DNA from: Acetobacteraceae bacterium
Lineage (GTDB): Bacteria; Pseudomonadota; Alphaproteobacteria; Acetobacterales; Acetobacteraceae
Direction: 5' to 3'
Assembly (NCBI GenBank): GCA_027487385.1
Contig: JAIYDS010000098.1
Span: 1 to 53,107, forward strand
DNA length: 53,107 bases
The notes beneath the pieces are model-generated. The model ran no database searches. It was not told the origin of the DNA and was given only the letters and a program-made list of their open reading frames with translations. This document shows positions 17,046-25,654 of this stretch, one piece after another. Numbering within the stretch: the first letter of the stretch is position 1; each line of letters starts with the position of its first letter. A program made the position numbers and the translations under genes.

Positions 17046-17814
17046 CCCCCAGATAGGCCCGGATCACCTCGGGGTTGGTGCGCACCTCATAGGGCGTGCC
17101 ATCGGCGATCTTCTTGCCGAAATCCAGCGCCACCACCTTATCGGAGACGCGCATGACCAAGCTCATGTGATGCTCGACCAACAGGATGCTGAGATCGAAG
17201 CTGCCGCGCACCTGCTCCAGCAGGCGGGCCAGTTCATCCACCTCGCCATGGTTCAGCCCGCCCGCCGGCTCGTCCAGCAGCAGCAGCTTGGGCTGGGAGA
17301 TGAGCGCACGCGCCATCTCGACACGCTTCTGCGTGCCGAAGGGCAGGTCCGAGACGAGGACATCCGCCACATCCTCCAGCGCCAGCAGCGCCAGGAGTTC
17401 ATCGGCGCGGCGGGTGGCCGCCGCCTCCTCGCGCCGTGCTGCCGGCAGGCGCAGCGCATTGGCGAGGAAGCCCGCATGCCCTGCGGAATGCGCGCCGGAG
17501 AGCACATTCTCTCGCACCGACATGCTGCGGAACAGTGCCAGGTTCTGGAAGGTGCGCCCGAGGCCGAGCGGCGCCATGGCATGGCGCGGCAGGCCTGTGG
17601 TGTTGGTACCGGCGAAGGTCACGCTGCCTTCGCTCGGCCGGTAGATCCCGCTGATGATGTTGAAGAGCGTGGTCTTGCCCGCGCCATTGGGGCCGATCAG
17701 CCCACAGATCTGGCGCTCCTCCACCGAGAAGGACACGCCGCCGACCGCCGTGACGCCGCCGAAGCGCATCACGACATCGCGCACGTCAAGCAGCGCCAAG
17801 CGCTGCTCCCGCAA
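17020..17814 (-). CDS. livG: Branched-chain amino acid-type ABC transporter ATPase LivG
   Basis: 264 residues. It has Walker A GPNGAGKTT near 41-49, RTFQNLALFRSMSVRENVL near 86-104, a somewhat altered signature region DLPFGTQKRVEMARAL near 155-170 (LPxGxQ type, as usual in LivG), Walker B LLLLDEPAGGLNHGE and the switch His in LLVEHHMSLVM. It is the first gene of the five-gene minus-strand transporter operon. The 117-base gap to the IclR gene upstream should contain the promoter. Confidence 0.94.
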   Translation of the reverse strand: MREQRLALLDVRDVVMRFGGVTAVGGVSFSVEERQICGLIGPNGAGKTTLFNIISGIYRPSEGSVTFAGTNTTGLPRHAMAPLGLGRTFQNLALFRSMSVRENVLSGAHSAGHAGFLANALRLPAARREEAAATRRADELLALLALEDVADVLVSDLPFGTQKRVEMARALISQPKLLLLDEPAGGLNHGEVDELARLLEQVRGSFDLSILLVEHHMSLVMRVSDKVVALDFGKKIADGTPYEVRTNPEVIRAYLGDGHDAHAA

Positions 17815-17931
17815 CCCTTGGCCATGTGTTTGGCCTGGACCCCATCTCTTCCTCCATCACCCGCCGCTTTGCGGTCGGAACATTCTTGGAGGCGAATGCA
17901 GCCCGAAAACGCGGCGCGCTGCAAGGAGGAA

Positions 17932-18789
17932 TTATGCGGCTCTGACGGCATCCGGAAAACTGCCGCCCATGGCCAGCGTCAGCGCCCGCGCCGCGTCATG
18001 CACGCGCGGGCCCATGGCGGCGATCTTCGCATCCGTCATCCGCACGGTAGGGCCGGAGATGGAAACGCCGCCCACCGGTTCGCCGAATTCATTGAATACG
18101 GGGGCTGCCACGCAGCGCATGCCGAGGTTGCGCTCCTCATCATCCACCGAGAATCCCCGCGCGCGGATGCCCAGGAGATCGGCCGCAAGGCTCGCACGCG
18201 TCGCATGCGTCTTCTCGGTGAAGACTTCGAGCGTCAGGCGCCGGAGCATGGCGTCGCGCTGGCGCGGCTCGGTGAAGGCGAGGATGGCCTTGCCGATGCC
18301 CGAGGCATGCAGCGGGCTGCGCGTGCCGGGGCGGAAGAACGCACGAATGGCTTCATGCGTCTCCACCTGGCTGACGAAGACCACGCAATCCTCATCCGCC
18401 ACGGCGAGATTGGCGGTCTCGCCCGATTCCAGCATCAGGTCCTGGATGATGGCACGCCCCTGCTCGGCCAGCTTGCGGCGGCGCAGGAAGGCGGCCCCCA
18501 TGCGGAAGGTCTCGATGCCGATGAACCAGAGCTGATCCGCCTCGTTGAACTCCACCATGCCATGCGCCTGCAGCGTGGTGAGCATCCGATAGGCGGTGGA
18601 GGCCGCAAGGCCCGATTGCTGCGAGATCTCGGTCAGCGACAGCCCGGCGCCGCCCGCCACCAGCTTCATCAGCGCGATGGCGCGGTCGAGCGACTGGACC
18701 GAGCCCGCCTCATTCGTCGTCGTCGCGCTGCCGCGGGGGCGCCCGCGGGAGCGCTTTTCGGCGGGCGGACTGGAAATATTTTTTGCCAT
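17932..18789 (-). CDS. IclR-family transcriptional regulator
   Basis: 285 residues. After a basic tail (RSRGRPRGS) the winged helix spans about residues 30-90 (VQSLDRAIALMKLVAG, LTEISQQSGLAASTAYRML). The ligand-binding domain covers 105-275, with FFRPGTRSPLHASGIGKAIL near 160-180 and the C-terminal RGFSVDDEERNLGMRCVAAP near 225-245, then GGVSISGP. IclR proteins often repress genes for glyoxylate, allantoin or aromatic acid use. It is divergent from gcl, with a palindromic AT-rich operator candidate between them, and the liv operon runs away downstream on the same strand. Control of gcl by glyoxylate or a related acid is the simplest reading. Confidence 0.92.
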   Translation of the reverse strand: MAKNISSPPAEKRSRGRPRGSATTTNEAGSVQSLDRAIALMKLVAGGAGLSLTEISQQSGLAASTAYRMLTTLQAHGMVEFNEADQLWFIGIETFRMGAAFLRRRKLAEQGRAIIQDLMLESGETANLAVADEDCVVFVSQVETHEAIRAFFRPGTRSPLHASGIGKAILAFTEPRQRDAMLRRLTLEVFTEKTHATRASLAADLLGIRARGFSVDDEERNLGMRCVAAPVFNEFGEPVGGVSISGPTVRMTDAKIAAMGPRVHDAARALTLAMGGSFPDAVRAA

Positions 18790-18851
18790 TCGGAAAACCT
18801 CTGCCGGGCTGGAAAACTCAAAGCGCCTTTGAATCAGGATGTTGAGCTAAT

Positions 18852-18870
18852 TTTTTTGCGATGCAAAAAA
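18852..18870. promoter_or_regulatory. Palindromic operator candidate for the IclR regulator
   Basis: TTTTTTGC-GAT-GCAAAAAA is a perfect 8-bp inverted repeat with a 3-base centre, in a conspicuously AT-rich 159-base divergent gap of an otherwise GC-rich genome. Related T- and A-tracts (ATTTTGAAAAAAT, 18873-18885) follow directly. Position between the IclR and gcl starts and the size suit an IclR-type dimer site. Promoters for both genes should overlap it. Confidence 0.55.
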
Positions 18871-18948
18871 CTATTTTGAAAAAATTGCACCGAAAAACGC
18901 CATCTGTCATCTACGGGCATCGAAACGACCACCCCAGGAGATGACCTC

Positions 18949-20730
18949 ATGGCCAAGATGCGCGCAGTGGATGCAGCGGTTCTCGTGCTGGAAAAGGAAG
19001 GCGTAGATTGTGCCTTCGGCGTCCCCGGGGCCGCGATCAACCCCTTCTACAATGCGATGAAGAAGCACGGCAAAATGCGCCACATCCTGGCGCGCCACGT
19101 GGAAGGCGCCTCGCATATGGCCGAGGGCTATACGCGTGCCAAGCACGGCAATATCGGCCTTTGCATCGGCACCTCCGGCCCCGCCGGCACCGACATGATC
19201 ACCGGCCTCTACTCCGCCCAGGCCGACAGCATCCCCATCCTCTGCGTCACCGGCCAGGCGCCCCGCGCCAAGCTGCAGAAGGAGGATTTTCAGGCGGTGG
19301 ACATCGCCTCCATCGCTGCCCCGGTGACCAAGTGGGCGGTGACGGTGATGGAGCCCTACCTCGTCCCCATGGCCTTCCAGAAGGCCTTCCACCTGATGCG
19401 CAGCGGCCGCCCCGGCCCCGTGCTGATTGACCTGCCGGTGGATGTGCAAGTCGCCGAGATCGAGTTCGATATCGAGACCTACACCTCGCTCCCCGTCTAC
19501 AAGCCCGCCGCCAGCCGCGCCCAGATCGAGAAGGCGCTGACCATGCTGAACGAGGCGGAGCGCCCGCTCATCGTCGCCGGCGGCGGCATCATCAACGCCG
19601 ATGCGAGCGCCGAGCTGATCGAATTTGCCGAAATCACCGGCATCCCCGTGATCCCGACGCTGATGGGCTGGGGCACCATCCCCGATGATCATGACCTGAT
19701 GGCCGGCATGTGCGGCCTGCAGACCAGCCACCGCTACGGCAATGCCAATATGCTCGCCGCCGACTTCGTGCTGGGCATCGGCAATCGCTGGGCGAACCGC
19801 CAGACCGGCAGCATCGAGAAGTTCACCGCCGGCAAGAAGTTCGTGCATGTGGATATCGAGGGCACGCAGATCGGCCGCGTCTTCGCGCCCGATTACGGCA
19901 TCGTCTCCGATGCTTTGGCCGCCCTTGACCTCTTCGTGAAGGTGGCGATCGAGTGGAAGACGGCGGGCAAGCTGCGCGACCGTTCCGCCTGGGCGGCCGA
20001 GTGCCTGGCGCGCAAGAACTCCATGCTGCGCCAGACGCATTACGACCAGGTGCCGCTCAAGCCGCAGCGCGTCTACCAGGAGATGAACGAGGCCTTCGGG
20101 CGGGACACCTGCTACGTCACCACCATCGGCATTTCGCAGATTGCCGGTGCCCAACACCTGCGCGTCTATAACCCGCGCAACTGGATCAATTGCGGCCAGG
20201 CCGGCCCGCTGGGCTGGACGCTCCCAGCGGCACTGGGCGTGCGCGCGGCGGACCCGACGAAGGAGATCGTCGCTCTCTCCGGCGATTACGACTTCCAGTT
20301 CCTGATCGAGGAGCTGGCCGTCGGCGCCCAGCACAAGCTGCCCTACCTGCATGTGGTGGTGAACAACTCCTATCTCGGCCTGATCCGCCAGGCGCAGCGC
20401 GGCTTCGAGATGGATTTCGAGGTGTCGCTGTCCTTCGAGAACATCAACATGGAGCATGACGAGGCCCTCTCGGGCTACGGCGTAGACCATGTGGCGGTGG
20501 CCGAAGGCCTGGGCTGCAAGGCCATCCGCGTCCGCAGCCCGAACGAGTTCAAGCAGGCCTTCGCCGATGCCAAGGCGCTGATGGCCGAGCACCAGGTTCC
20601 GGTGGTGATCGAGTTCATCCTGGAGAAGGTGACCAACATTCCGATGGGCACCGAGATCGACGCGATCAACGAGTTCGGCGGCGCGCTCGATGTGGTGCCG
20701 GCTGAGAAGGAACTCGCGCCGGCGAAGTAA
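18949..20730 (+). CDS. gcl: Glyoxylate carboligase (tartronate-semialdehyde synthase)
   Basis: 593 residues, same length as E. coli Gcl and alike along the whole chain. It joins two glyoxylates to tartronate semialdehyde plus CO2, using ThDP and FAD, in the cytoplasm. The N-terminal ThDP domain has [16 protein letters not shown], with Val51 where related ThDP enzymes have the catalytic Glu; this Val is the Gcl hallmark. The C-terminal ThDP site is [17 protein letters not shown] and [21 protein letters not shown] site precedes the ATG. The usual partners hyi, glxR and glycerate kinase do not follow. A divergent IclR gene probably controls it. Confidence 0.96.
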   Translation: MAKMRAVDAAVLVLEKEGVDCAFGVPGAAINPFYNAMKKHGKMRHILARHVEGASHMAEGYTRAKHGNIGLCIGTSGPAGTDMITGLYSAQADSIPILCVTGQAPRAKLQKEDFQAVDIASIAAPVTKWAVTVMEPYLVPMAFQKAFHLMRSGRPGPVLIDLPVDVQVAEIEFDIETYTSLPVYKPAASRAQIEKALTMLNEAERPLIVAGGGIINADASAELIEFAEITGIPVIPTLMGWGTIPDDHDLMAGMCGLQTSHRYGNANMLAADFVLGIGNRWANRQTGSIEKFTAGKKFVHVDIEGTQIGRVFAPDYGIVSDALAALDLFVKVAIEWKTAGKLRDRSAWAAECLARKNSMLRQTHYDQVPLKPQRVYQEMNEAFGRDTCYVTTIGISQIAGAQHLRVYNPRNWINCGQAGPLGWTLPAALGVRAADPTKEIVALSGDYDFQFLIEELAVGAQHKLPYLHVVVNNSYLGLIRQAQRGFEMDFEVSLSFENINMEHDEALSGYGVDHVAVAEGLGCKAIRVRSPNEFKQAFADAKALMAEHQVPVVIEFILEKVTNIPMGTEIDAINEFGGALDVVPAEKELAPAK

Positions 20731-20870
20731 AGCCGACGGCATGCCGCGTCGCTGCTTCTCCCATCCCAGGTCTCGGCGCCCCCTCTCGCCATGCGCGAAT
20801 GGGACGCCGAGAGCCGGCGGTGGGCGGCGGTCAGGAGCCGGTTGGCCGCCGGTCTTCCGGGCGACGGTTT

Positions 20871-21578
20871 TCAGTCGGGGAGCCAGCGCATGCTGCGCCG
20901 CTCGGCCTGGCCGTGCAGCGCATAATGCCGTTCGCCTGATGCCAACTTCCCCGCGGCAACCGCCGCGGCCACGTCTGGATGACGTGTCAGGTAATAGGCC
21001 TCGTCGAAACCGTGGGGCTGAAACCCGTGGCCCGGCGGTCGGGCGTCGAGGAAGGCCCGTATGGCCATGGCGACGCGGTCCCACTCCCCCGCGTGCATGC
21101 GGAGGTCATGGCCATGGCAGACGAAATGCAGCCGCACCGCTGCGGAGAATGCATAATTCTCCGTGATCTCGGCTCCGCCATAGCTGTCCTTCGTCCCTTG
21201 GATGATCAGGGTGGGCACGGTCAGCGTCGCCAGATGCTGGAAGCGCTCAGGCTCGATCACGCATTGCGGCCGGCGGAAGGGGAAACCGAGGCAAACCACC
21301 GCGGTCGCGCCATGCCGCGCCGCGTAAGTCACGGCGACGCGCGCGCCCGAGGAGCGGCCGAAAAGGATGAGATCGCTACCGGCCTGCGGCGCCAGCCGTT
21401 TGCGGAGCCCCTCCACCCGCGCATCAAGATCCGGCATGCCGGGTCCATCGGCGATTCCCCCCCATAGTTCGGCCTGCCCCACCCAGGTGGGGAAGTGGGC
21501 ACCCAAGCGACGGCGCAGCTCCTCCTCCACATATCGATCACCCGGATAGCTATCCCCGGCCAGAAAGCAGACAGTCAC
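20871..21578 (-). CDS. Alpha/beta hydrolase with C-terminal PDVAAAV-type repeat
   Basis: 235 residues from GTG 21578, chosen because a strong GGAGGGGGAGG ribosome site lies just upstream and the hydrolase fold starts there (VTVCFLAGDSYPGDRYVEEEL); the frame extends 92 codons further without similarity. The nucleophile elbow is LILFGRSSGARVAV (Ser near residue 77), an acid candidate is QGTKDSYGGA near 125-130 and a His candidate lies in FVCHGHDLRMH near 155. The fold suits the TEX30/KANL3 or dienelactone-hydrolase branch. The end, FDEAYYLTRHPDVAAAVAAG and ERHYALHGQAERR, is the short repeat normally found in secreted or calcium-binding surface proteins, so its fusion here is unusual. Substrate unknown. 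Confidence 0.72.
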   Translation of the reverse strand: MTVCFLAGDSYPGDRYVEEELRRRLGAHFPTWVGQAELWGGIADGPGMPDLDARVEGLRKRLAPQAGSDLILFGRSSGARVAVTYAARHGATAVVCLGFPFRRPQCVIEPERFQHLATLTVPTLIIQGTKDSYGGAEITENYAFSAAVRLHFVCHGHDLRMHAGEWDRVAMAIRAFLDARPPGHGFQPHGFDEAYYLTRHPDVAAAVAAGKLASGERHYALHGQAERRSMRWLPD

Positions 21579-21801
21579 GCCCCTCCCCCTCCTTGGTGCG
21601 ATGCCGGCTGGGGCATTGCCAACCGGCCCATCCGCGGAAGACGTCGCACGGGGCGCGGTAGGCGGCAACGATCCGCACAGGCGTCGCGGACCGGAGCTCC
21701 CGCGCGGGCGCCTTGCCACGGTCGGCGGGAACGTGGCGCTCCGCGCCAAAGCGACGACGTGACATGCCACCCCCGCATAGAGGGCGGGGCCTCCCCGGAA
21801 C

Positions 21802-23361
21802 CTATTGCGGCCGCACGCCCATCGCGATGGTGCGCTCATCCATCCGGGGATCATGCCGCAGCCCGCGCCGCACGGCCCAGGTGTTCAGATACTGCACCAG
21901 TTGGATGACCGGCCGCTCCTCGGCGAACATCGCCACCGCCTCATGCCACATCGCCTCGCGCCGCTCCTCATCCATTGTCGCGGAAGCGCGGGCGGTGAAT
22001 TCATCGAAGCGCGGGTTGGAATAGCGGGCGTTGTTGTTGGCGCCCGTCAGGCGCTGGCGGTCATTGGTTGAAACGATGTTCACCAGGAAATTGGACGCCT
22101 CGCCGGTCGAACTGCCCCAGGCGCCGATCTGCATGCCGTATTCCAGCCGCGCGCGGCGCGGCACGAAGCCGGTCCAGGGCAGCGCTTCGACCTGGGTGCG
22201 CACGCCGATGCGCGTCCACATCTGCGCCACACCCTGGGCCAGCCGCGCATCATTGGGCCAGCGGTCATTGGGGGTGGAGAGCGTCAGGCGGAAGCCGTCG
22301 GGAAAGCCAGCCTCGGCCAGCAGGCGGCGGGCGGTGTCGGGGTCGAAGGGATCGGGCCGGATATTCGGGTTGTAGCCGAAGGCCCCGGGCGGCAGCCATT
22401 GCGCTGTGGCCTGGGCCGCGCCCTCCATCACCCGCTCCACCAGCGCATCTCGGTTGATGGCGAGGCTCAGCGCCCGGCGAACCCTGGCGTCCTTGAAGGG
22501 ATTGGCAGCGAGCGGCTGGCCGGCATTGTCGGTCACCCCAGGCGGCGCGCCCTCACGCGAGTAGTCGGGCGCCATGTAGACGGTGCGCAGGCTCGGGATT
22601 TCCGTGACCGTCACGCGGGGGTCGCGGCGCAGCCGCGCCAGGTCGCTGGTCGGGATCTGCTCGATCAGATCCACATCGCCGGCGAGGAGTGCGGCGGTGC
22701 GCGAGGCGTCGTTCAGCAGCATGCGGTAGCTGACGCGCGCCCAGGGTTCGGCGCCGCCGAAATAGGCGTCGTTCCGCGTCATCTCCACGCGGTCTCCCGT
22801 GCGGAAGCTGACGAAGCGATAGGGCCCGGTGCCGATGGCGGCGCGACCGCTGTTGAAATCCTCCGTGGCCAGCCCCTCCGCCGCGTGGCGGGCGATGATG
22901 GACACCGAAGCGAGGTCGAGCGGCATCAGCGGATGCGGGGCGCGGGTGTGCAGCCGGATCAGATGCGGGTTCACCACCTCCACCCGCTGGATGGCGCGCA
23001 GGAAGCCGCCGAAGCCACCGGGCGAATTGGGCACATTCGGCACGCGGGCGAAGCTGAACACAACGTCATCCGCGGTGAAGGGCTTGCCGTCATGCCAGGT
23101 GACGCCCTGGCGCAAATCGAGTTCCCACACCGTGTCCGAGACGGCGCGCCAGGCGGTGGCCAGCGAAGGGTGCGGCCGCGCCCGGCCATCGCGCTCGATC
23201 AGCCGGTCGAAGATATGCATGGTCAGCGCGTTGTTCGGGCCGACATTGTGGAAATGCGGGTCAATCGTCGTCACCGGCGCGCCGGAGCCGATGCTCAAGG
23301 TCTGCGCCGCCGCCGGCAGGCTGATCGCCGCCGCCAGAAGGGCCGTAAACCACTTTCCCAT
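21802..23361 (-). CDS. Peptide/nickel-type ABC transporter substrate-binding protein
   Basis: 519 residues from the ATG at 23361, which has GGGAGG upstream and a clean signal peptide (MGKWFTALLAAAISLPAAAQ). The mature protein is SBP_bac_5: TLSIGSGAPVTTIDPHFHN, the family block WELDLRQGVTWHDGKPFTADDVVFS read in two parts, and INRDALVERVMEGAA. It binds oligopeptides or similar ligands in the periplasm. No permease or ATPase gene is adjacent, so it must share a transporter encoded elsewhere. It is followed by the hydrolase after 223 bases. Confidence 0.9.
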   Translation of the reverse strand: MGKWFTALLAAAISLPAAAQTLSIGSGAPVTTIDPHFHNVGPNNALTMHIFDRLIERDGRARPHPSLATAWRAVSDTVWELDLRQGVTWHDGKPFTADDVVFSFARVPNVPNSPGGFGGFLRAIQRVEVVNPHLIRLHTRAPHPLMPLDLASVSIIARHAAEGLATEDFNSGRAAIGTGPYRFVSFRTGDRVEMTRNDAYFGGAEPWARVSYRMLLNDASRTAALLAGDVDLIEQIPTSDLARLRRDPRVTVTEIPSLRTVYMAPDYSREGAPPGVTDNAGQPLAANPFKDARVRRALSLAINRDALVERVMEGAAQATAQWLPPGAFGYNPNIRPDPFDPDTARRLLAEAGFPDGFRLTLSTPNDRWPNDARLAQGVAQMWTRIGVRTQVEALPWTGFVPRRARLEYGMQIGAWGSSTGEASNFLVNIVSTNDRQRLTGANNNARYSNPRFDEFTARASATMDEERREAMWHEAVAMFAEERPVIQLVQYLNTWAVRRGLRHDPRMDERTIAMGVRPQ

Positions 23362-23414
23362 CCAAACCTCCCAGAATTCTTGCGGGGAGGTTAACACGCG
23401 CGGAAAGCGGGCCG

Positions 23415-23879
23415 CTACTCTTCCTCGCGCCGCATGCGGCTCTGCACCACCGGGCGGGCGGGGCCCGTGCCCTGGCGGCTGATCGGGATGGAGCGGACCT
23501 TCACCTCCGGCAGGGGGCGCTGCAAATCAATGTGCAGCAGGCCATTGTCCAGGAAGGCACCCTCCACCTCGATCCCCTCGGCGAGCACGAAGGCGCGCTG
23601 GAATTGCCGGGCCGCGATGCCGCGATGGATGAAGATGCGCCCTTCGGTGTCATCCCGCTGGCGGCCGCGGATGACGAGTTGGTTGTCCTCCTGCGTGATC
23701 GCCAGATCCTCCATGGAGAAGCCGGCGACGGCGAGGGTGATGCGCAGCCTGGCCTCGCCCGTCTGTTCGATATTGTAGGGCGGGTAGCCTTCGGCGTTCT
23801 TCTGCACGCGGTCGAGCATCTGTTCGAGATGATCGAAGCCGAGAAAGAGCGGCGAGCCGAACACCGAGGATCGTGACAT
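23415..23879 (-). CDS. Small heat-shock protein, Hsp20/IbpA type
   Basis: 154 residues from the ATG at 23879 (MSRSSVFGSPLFLGFDHLEQ), with CAGGAGG 5-6 bases upstream. The alpha-crystallin domain covers about residues 35-130: YPPYNIEQTGEARLRITLAV, LVIRGRQ, GIAARQFQRAFVLAEGIEV and NGLLHIDLQRPLPE. The N-terminal FDHLEQMLDRVQ is the IbpA class-A form. It holds unfolding proteins for DnaK and ClpB. It is divergent from def, with start codons 125 bases apart. No ROSE-type thermometer can be confirmed by eye in the very short leader. Confidence 0.93.
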   Translation of the reverse strand: MSRSSVFGSPLFLGFDHLEQMLDRVQKNAEGYPPYNIEQTGEARLRITLAVAGFSMEDLAITQEDNQLVIRGRQRDDTEGRIFIHRGIAARQFQRAFVLAEGIEVEGAFLDNGLLHIDLQRPLPEVKVRSIPISRQGTGPARPVVQSRMRREEE

Positions 23880-24003
23880 GCAGCCTCCTGCCGGGAGCGA
23901 GGACCTGCCCGGCACCCCAATCAGGCGGCCCCGGACGGCCAAGACTTGGCCCGGCTGTGCCGCCGTTGCAAGCCTCAGGCGTCGGCGCTACCTCAGTCGC
24001 ATC

Positions 24004-24540
24004 ATGAATGACGAGAAACTCCCGATCCTGCTGGTGCCCGACCCGAGGCTGCGGCTGAAATGCCGGCCCGTGGCGGAGGGCGACGGGGATGCCGTCCGCG
24101 CCCTCGCCCCGCGCATGCTGGCGACGATGTATGCCGCCCCCGGCATCGGCCTGGCGGCGCCGCAGATCGGCTCGGACCTGCGGCTCGTGGTGCTGGACTG
24201 CGGCGGCAAGGACACCCCCGAGCCAATGGTGCTGGTGAACCCCGAGATCATCGCCGAAAGCAAGGAATTGGCGGTGCGCGAGGAAGGCTGTCTCTCGCTC
24301 CCCGGCCTCTATGCCGATGTGCAGCGCCCGCAGCGCATCAAGCTCCGCTGGCGCGAGTTGGATGGCACGCGAAAGGAAATGGAGGCTGATGGCCTGCTCG
24401 GCGTCTGCATGCAGCATGAGATGGACCACCTGAACGGCGTGCTCTTCGTGGATCATCTCTCCGCGCTGAAGCGCAACATGATGCTGCGCAAGCTGGCCAA
24501 GGAGCTGAAGCTCAAGGCGCGGGACGCGGATGCGGGCTGA
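24004..24540 (+). CDS. def: Peptide deformylase
   Basis: 178 residues from the ATG at 24004 ([20 protein letters not shown]). It removes the N-formyl group from new proteins. All three motifs are present: [10 protein letters not shown] near residues 46-55, EEGCLSLPG near 96-104 (metal Cys) and [13 protein letters not shown] near 138-150 (metal His pair and catalytic Glu). The open frame extends upstream to 23878, but family members begin here. fmt, its natural partner, follows after a 119-base gap that is filled by a tandem repeat. Confidence 0.95.
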   Translation: MNDEKLPILLVPDPRLRLKCRPVAEGDGDAVRALAPRMLATMYAAPGIGLAAPQIGSDLRLVVLDCGGKDTPEPMVLVNPEIIAESKELAVREEGCLSLPGLYADVQRPQRIKLRWRELDGTRKEMEADGLLGVCMQHEMDHLNGVLFVDHLSALKRNMMLRKLAKELKLKARDADAG

Positions 24541-24549
24541 ACCCGCTGC

Positions 24550-24677
24550 GGTCGTGCAGCACCACAGCCGCGAAGCGGCGAGGCGCGGGGCGTGAATCGC
24601 AGCGGCAGCCTCCGCACGGTCGCGCAGCACCGCAGCCGCGAAGCGGCGAGGCGCGGAGCGTGAATTGTAGCGGCAAA
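24550..24677. repeat. Two tandem 68-bp units, each with a REP-like hairpin
   Basis: The unit beginning GGTCGTGCAGCACCACAGCC at 24550 recurs from 24618 with a spacing of 68 bases and few differences over about 60 bases. Each copy holds the hairpin GCCGC-GAA-GCGGC (24567-24579 and 24635-24647) followed by GAGGCGCGG. The second copy runs into the first codons of fmt and supplies its GCGAGG ribosome site and GTG start. The compact palindrome and tandem pairing resemble REP/BIME elements. Confidence 0.7.
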
Positions 24678-25589
24678 CCCCTCCGGGTCGCCTTCATGGG
24701 CAGCCCGGATTTCGCCGTGCCGGCGCTGACGGCGCTGCATGCGGCTGGGCATGACATACGCGCCGTCTATACCCAGCCCCCCAAGCCCGCTGGGCGCGGC
24801 CAGCAGGAAACCCCCTGCCCCGTGCATCGCGCGGCCCTGGCACTCGGGCTGGAGGTCCGCACCCCCGCCCGGGTGAAGCGCGACACGGGGGCGCATGCGG
24901 ATTTCGCGGCGCTCGACCTCGATGTGGCGGTGGTGGCGGCCTATGGGCTGATCCTGCCACCGGCCATGCTGGAAGCGCCGCGGCGTGGCTGCCTGAACAT
25001 CCATGCCTCGCTGCTGCCGCGCTGGCGCGGCGCGGCGCCGATCCATGCCGCCATCCTGCATGGGGATCCCGAAAGCGGCGTCACCATCATGCGCATGGAG
25101 GAAGGCCTCGACACCGGCCCCATGCTGCTGCGTGAGGCCGTGCCGCTGACGCCGCGCAGCACCACGCCCGAATTGCACGATGCCCTGGCCGAGATGGGCG
25201 CACGGCTGATTCTGCGCGCGCTGGACGAAGCGCCGCTCGAGACGCCGCAGCCCGAGCGCGGCGTCACCTATGCCGCCAAGCTCAGCAAGGCCGATGGCCT
25301 GCTCGACTGGACGCAGCCGGCGGCCGCGCTCGATGCCCGGGTGCGTGCCATGAACCCTTGGCCCGGCGCCTATTTCCCGCATGCGGGCGAGGTGCTGCGC
25401 GTGCTGGCCGCCGAGCCCGCCGAGGGCATGGGCGCGCCCGGCACGGTGCTGCCGGGGCAGGGCCTCGTCATCGCCTGCGGCAGGGGCGCGCTGCGCCTCT
25501 CCCGCCTGCAACGCCCAGGCCGCGCCGCGATGGAGGCCGAGGCGCTGCTGCGCGGCTATCCCCTGCCCGCCGGCACGCGGCTCGGCTGA
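24660..25589 (+). CDS. fmt: Methionyl-tRNA formyltransferase
   Basis: 309 residues. It formylates Met-tRNAi. Family marks are [21 protein letters not shown] (residues 10-30, in part), [14 protein letters not shown] near 38-51, the formyltransferase signature [18 protein letters not shown] near 110-127 and [10 protein letters not shown] near 150. The C-terminal domain has [16 protein letters not shown] near 200-216. The start must be the GTG at 24660, because no other start lies before [10 protein letters not shown] except the ATG of FMG itself. That gives an unusual seven-residue tail (NCSGKPL) encoded by the upstream repeat. truA follows after a short spacer. Confidence 0.94.
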   Translation: MNCSGKPLRVAFMGSPDFAVPALTALHAAGHDIRAVYTQPPKPAGRGQQETPCPVHRAALALGLEVRTPARVKRDTGAHADFAALDLDVAVVAAYGLILPPAMLEAPRRGCLNIHASLLPRWRGAAPIHAAILHGDPESGVTIMRMEEGLDTGPMLLREAVPLTPRSTTPELHDALAEMGARLILRALDEAPLETPQPERGVTYAAKLSKADGLLDWTQPAAALDARVRAMNPWPGAYFPHAGEVLRVLAAEPAEGMGAPGTVLPGQGLVIACGRGALRLSRLQRPGRAAMEAEALLRGYPLPAGTRLG

Positions 25590-25654
25590 TGCCGAACCCT
25601 TTGCCTGGCCGGCAGCCGCCACACCAACCCTGCCGGCGGCTCGGCTGATGCCGA
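25581..25654. repeat. 15-bp direct repeat joining the fmt end and truA start
   Basis: CTCGGCTGATGCCGA occurs at 25581-25595, containing the fmt stop, and again at 25640-25654, containing the truA ATG, 59 bases apart. The match extends to CGGCTCGGCTGATGCCGA with one base difference in phase upstream. It suggests a small tandem duplication that separated two formerly ATGA-coupled genes. Confidence 0.6.

Noticed and set aside
17921-17943. Perfect AAGGAGG ribosome site followed by ATG CGG CTC TGA on the plus strand
   Set aside because: A three-codon frame overlapping the IclR stop on the other strand. Nothing follows that could be a leader-controlled gene, so I treat it as chance.
20771-20822. 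TCTCGGCG / CGCCGAGA inverted repeat after gcl
   Set aside because: A 36-base loop and GC-rich background make a chance match likely.
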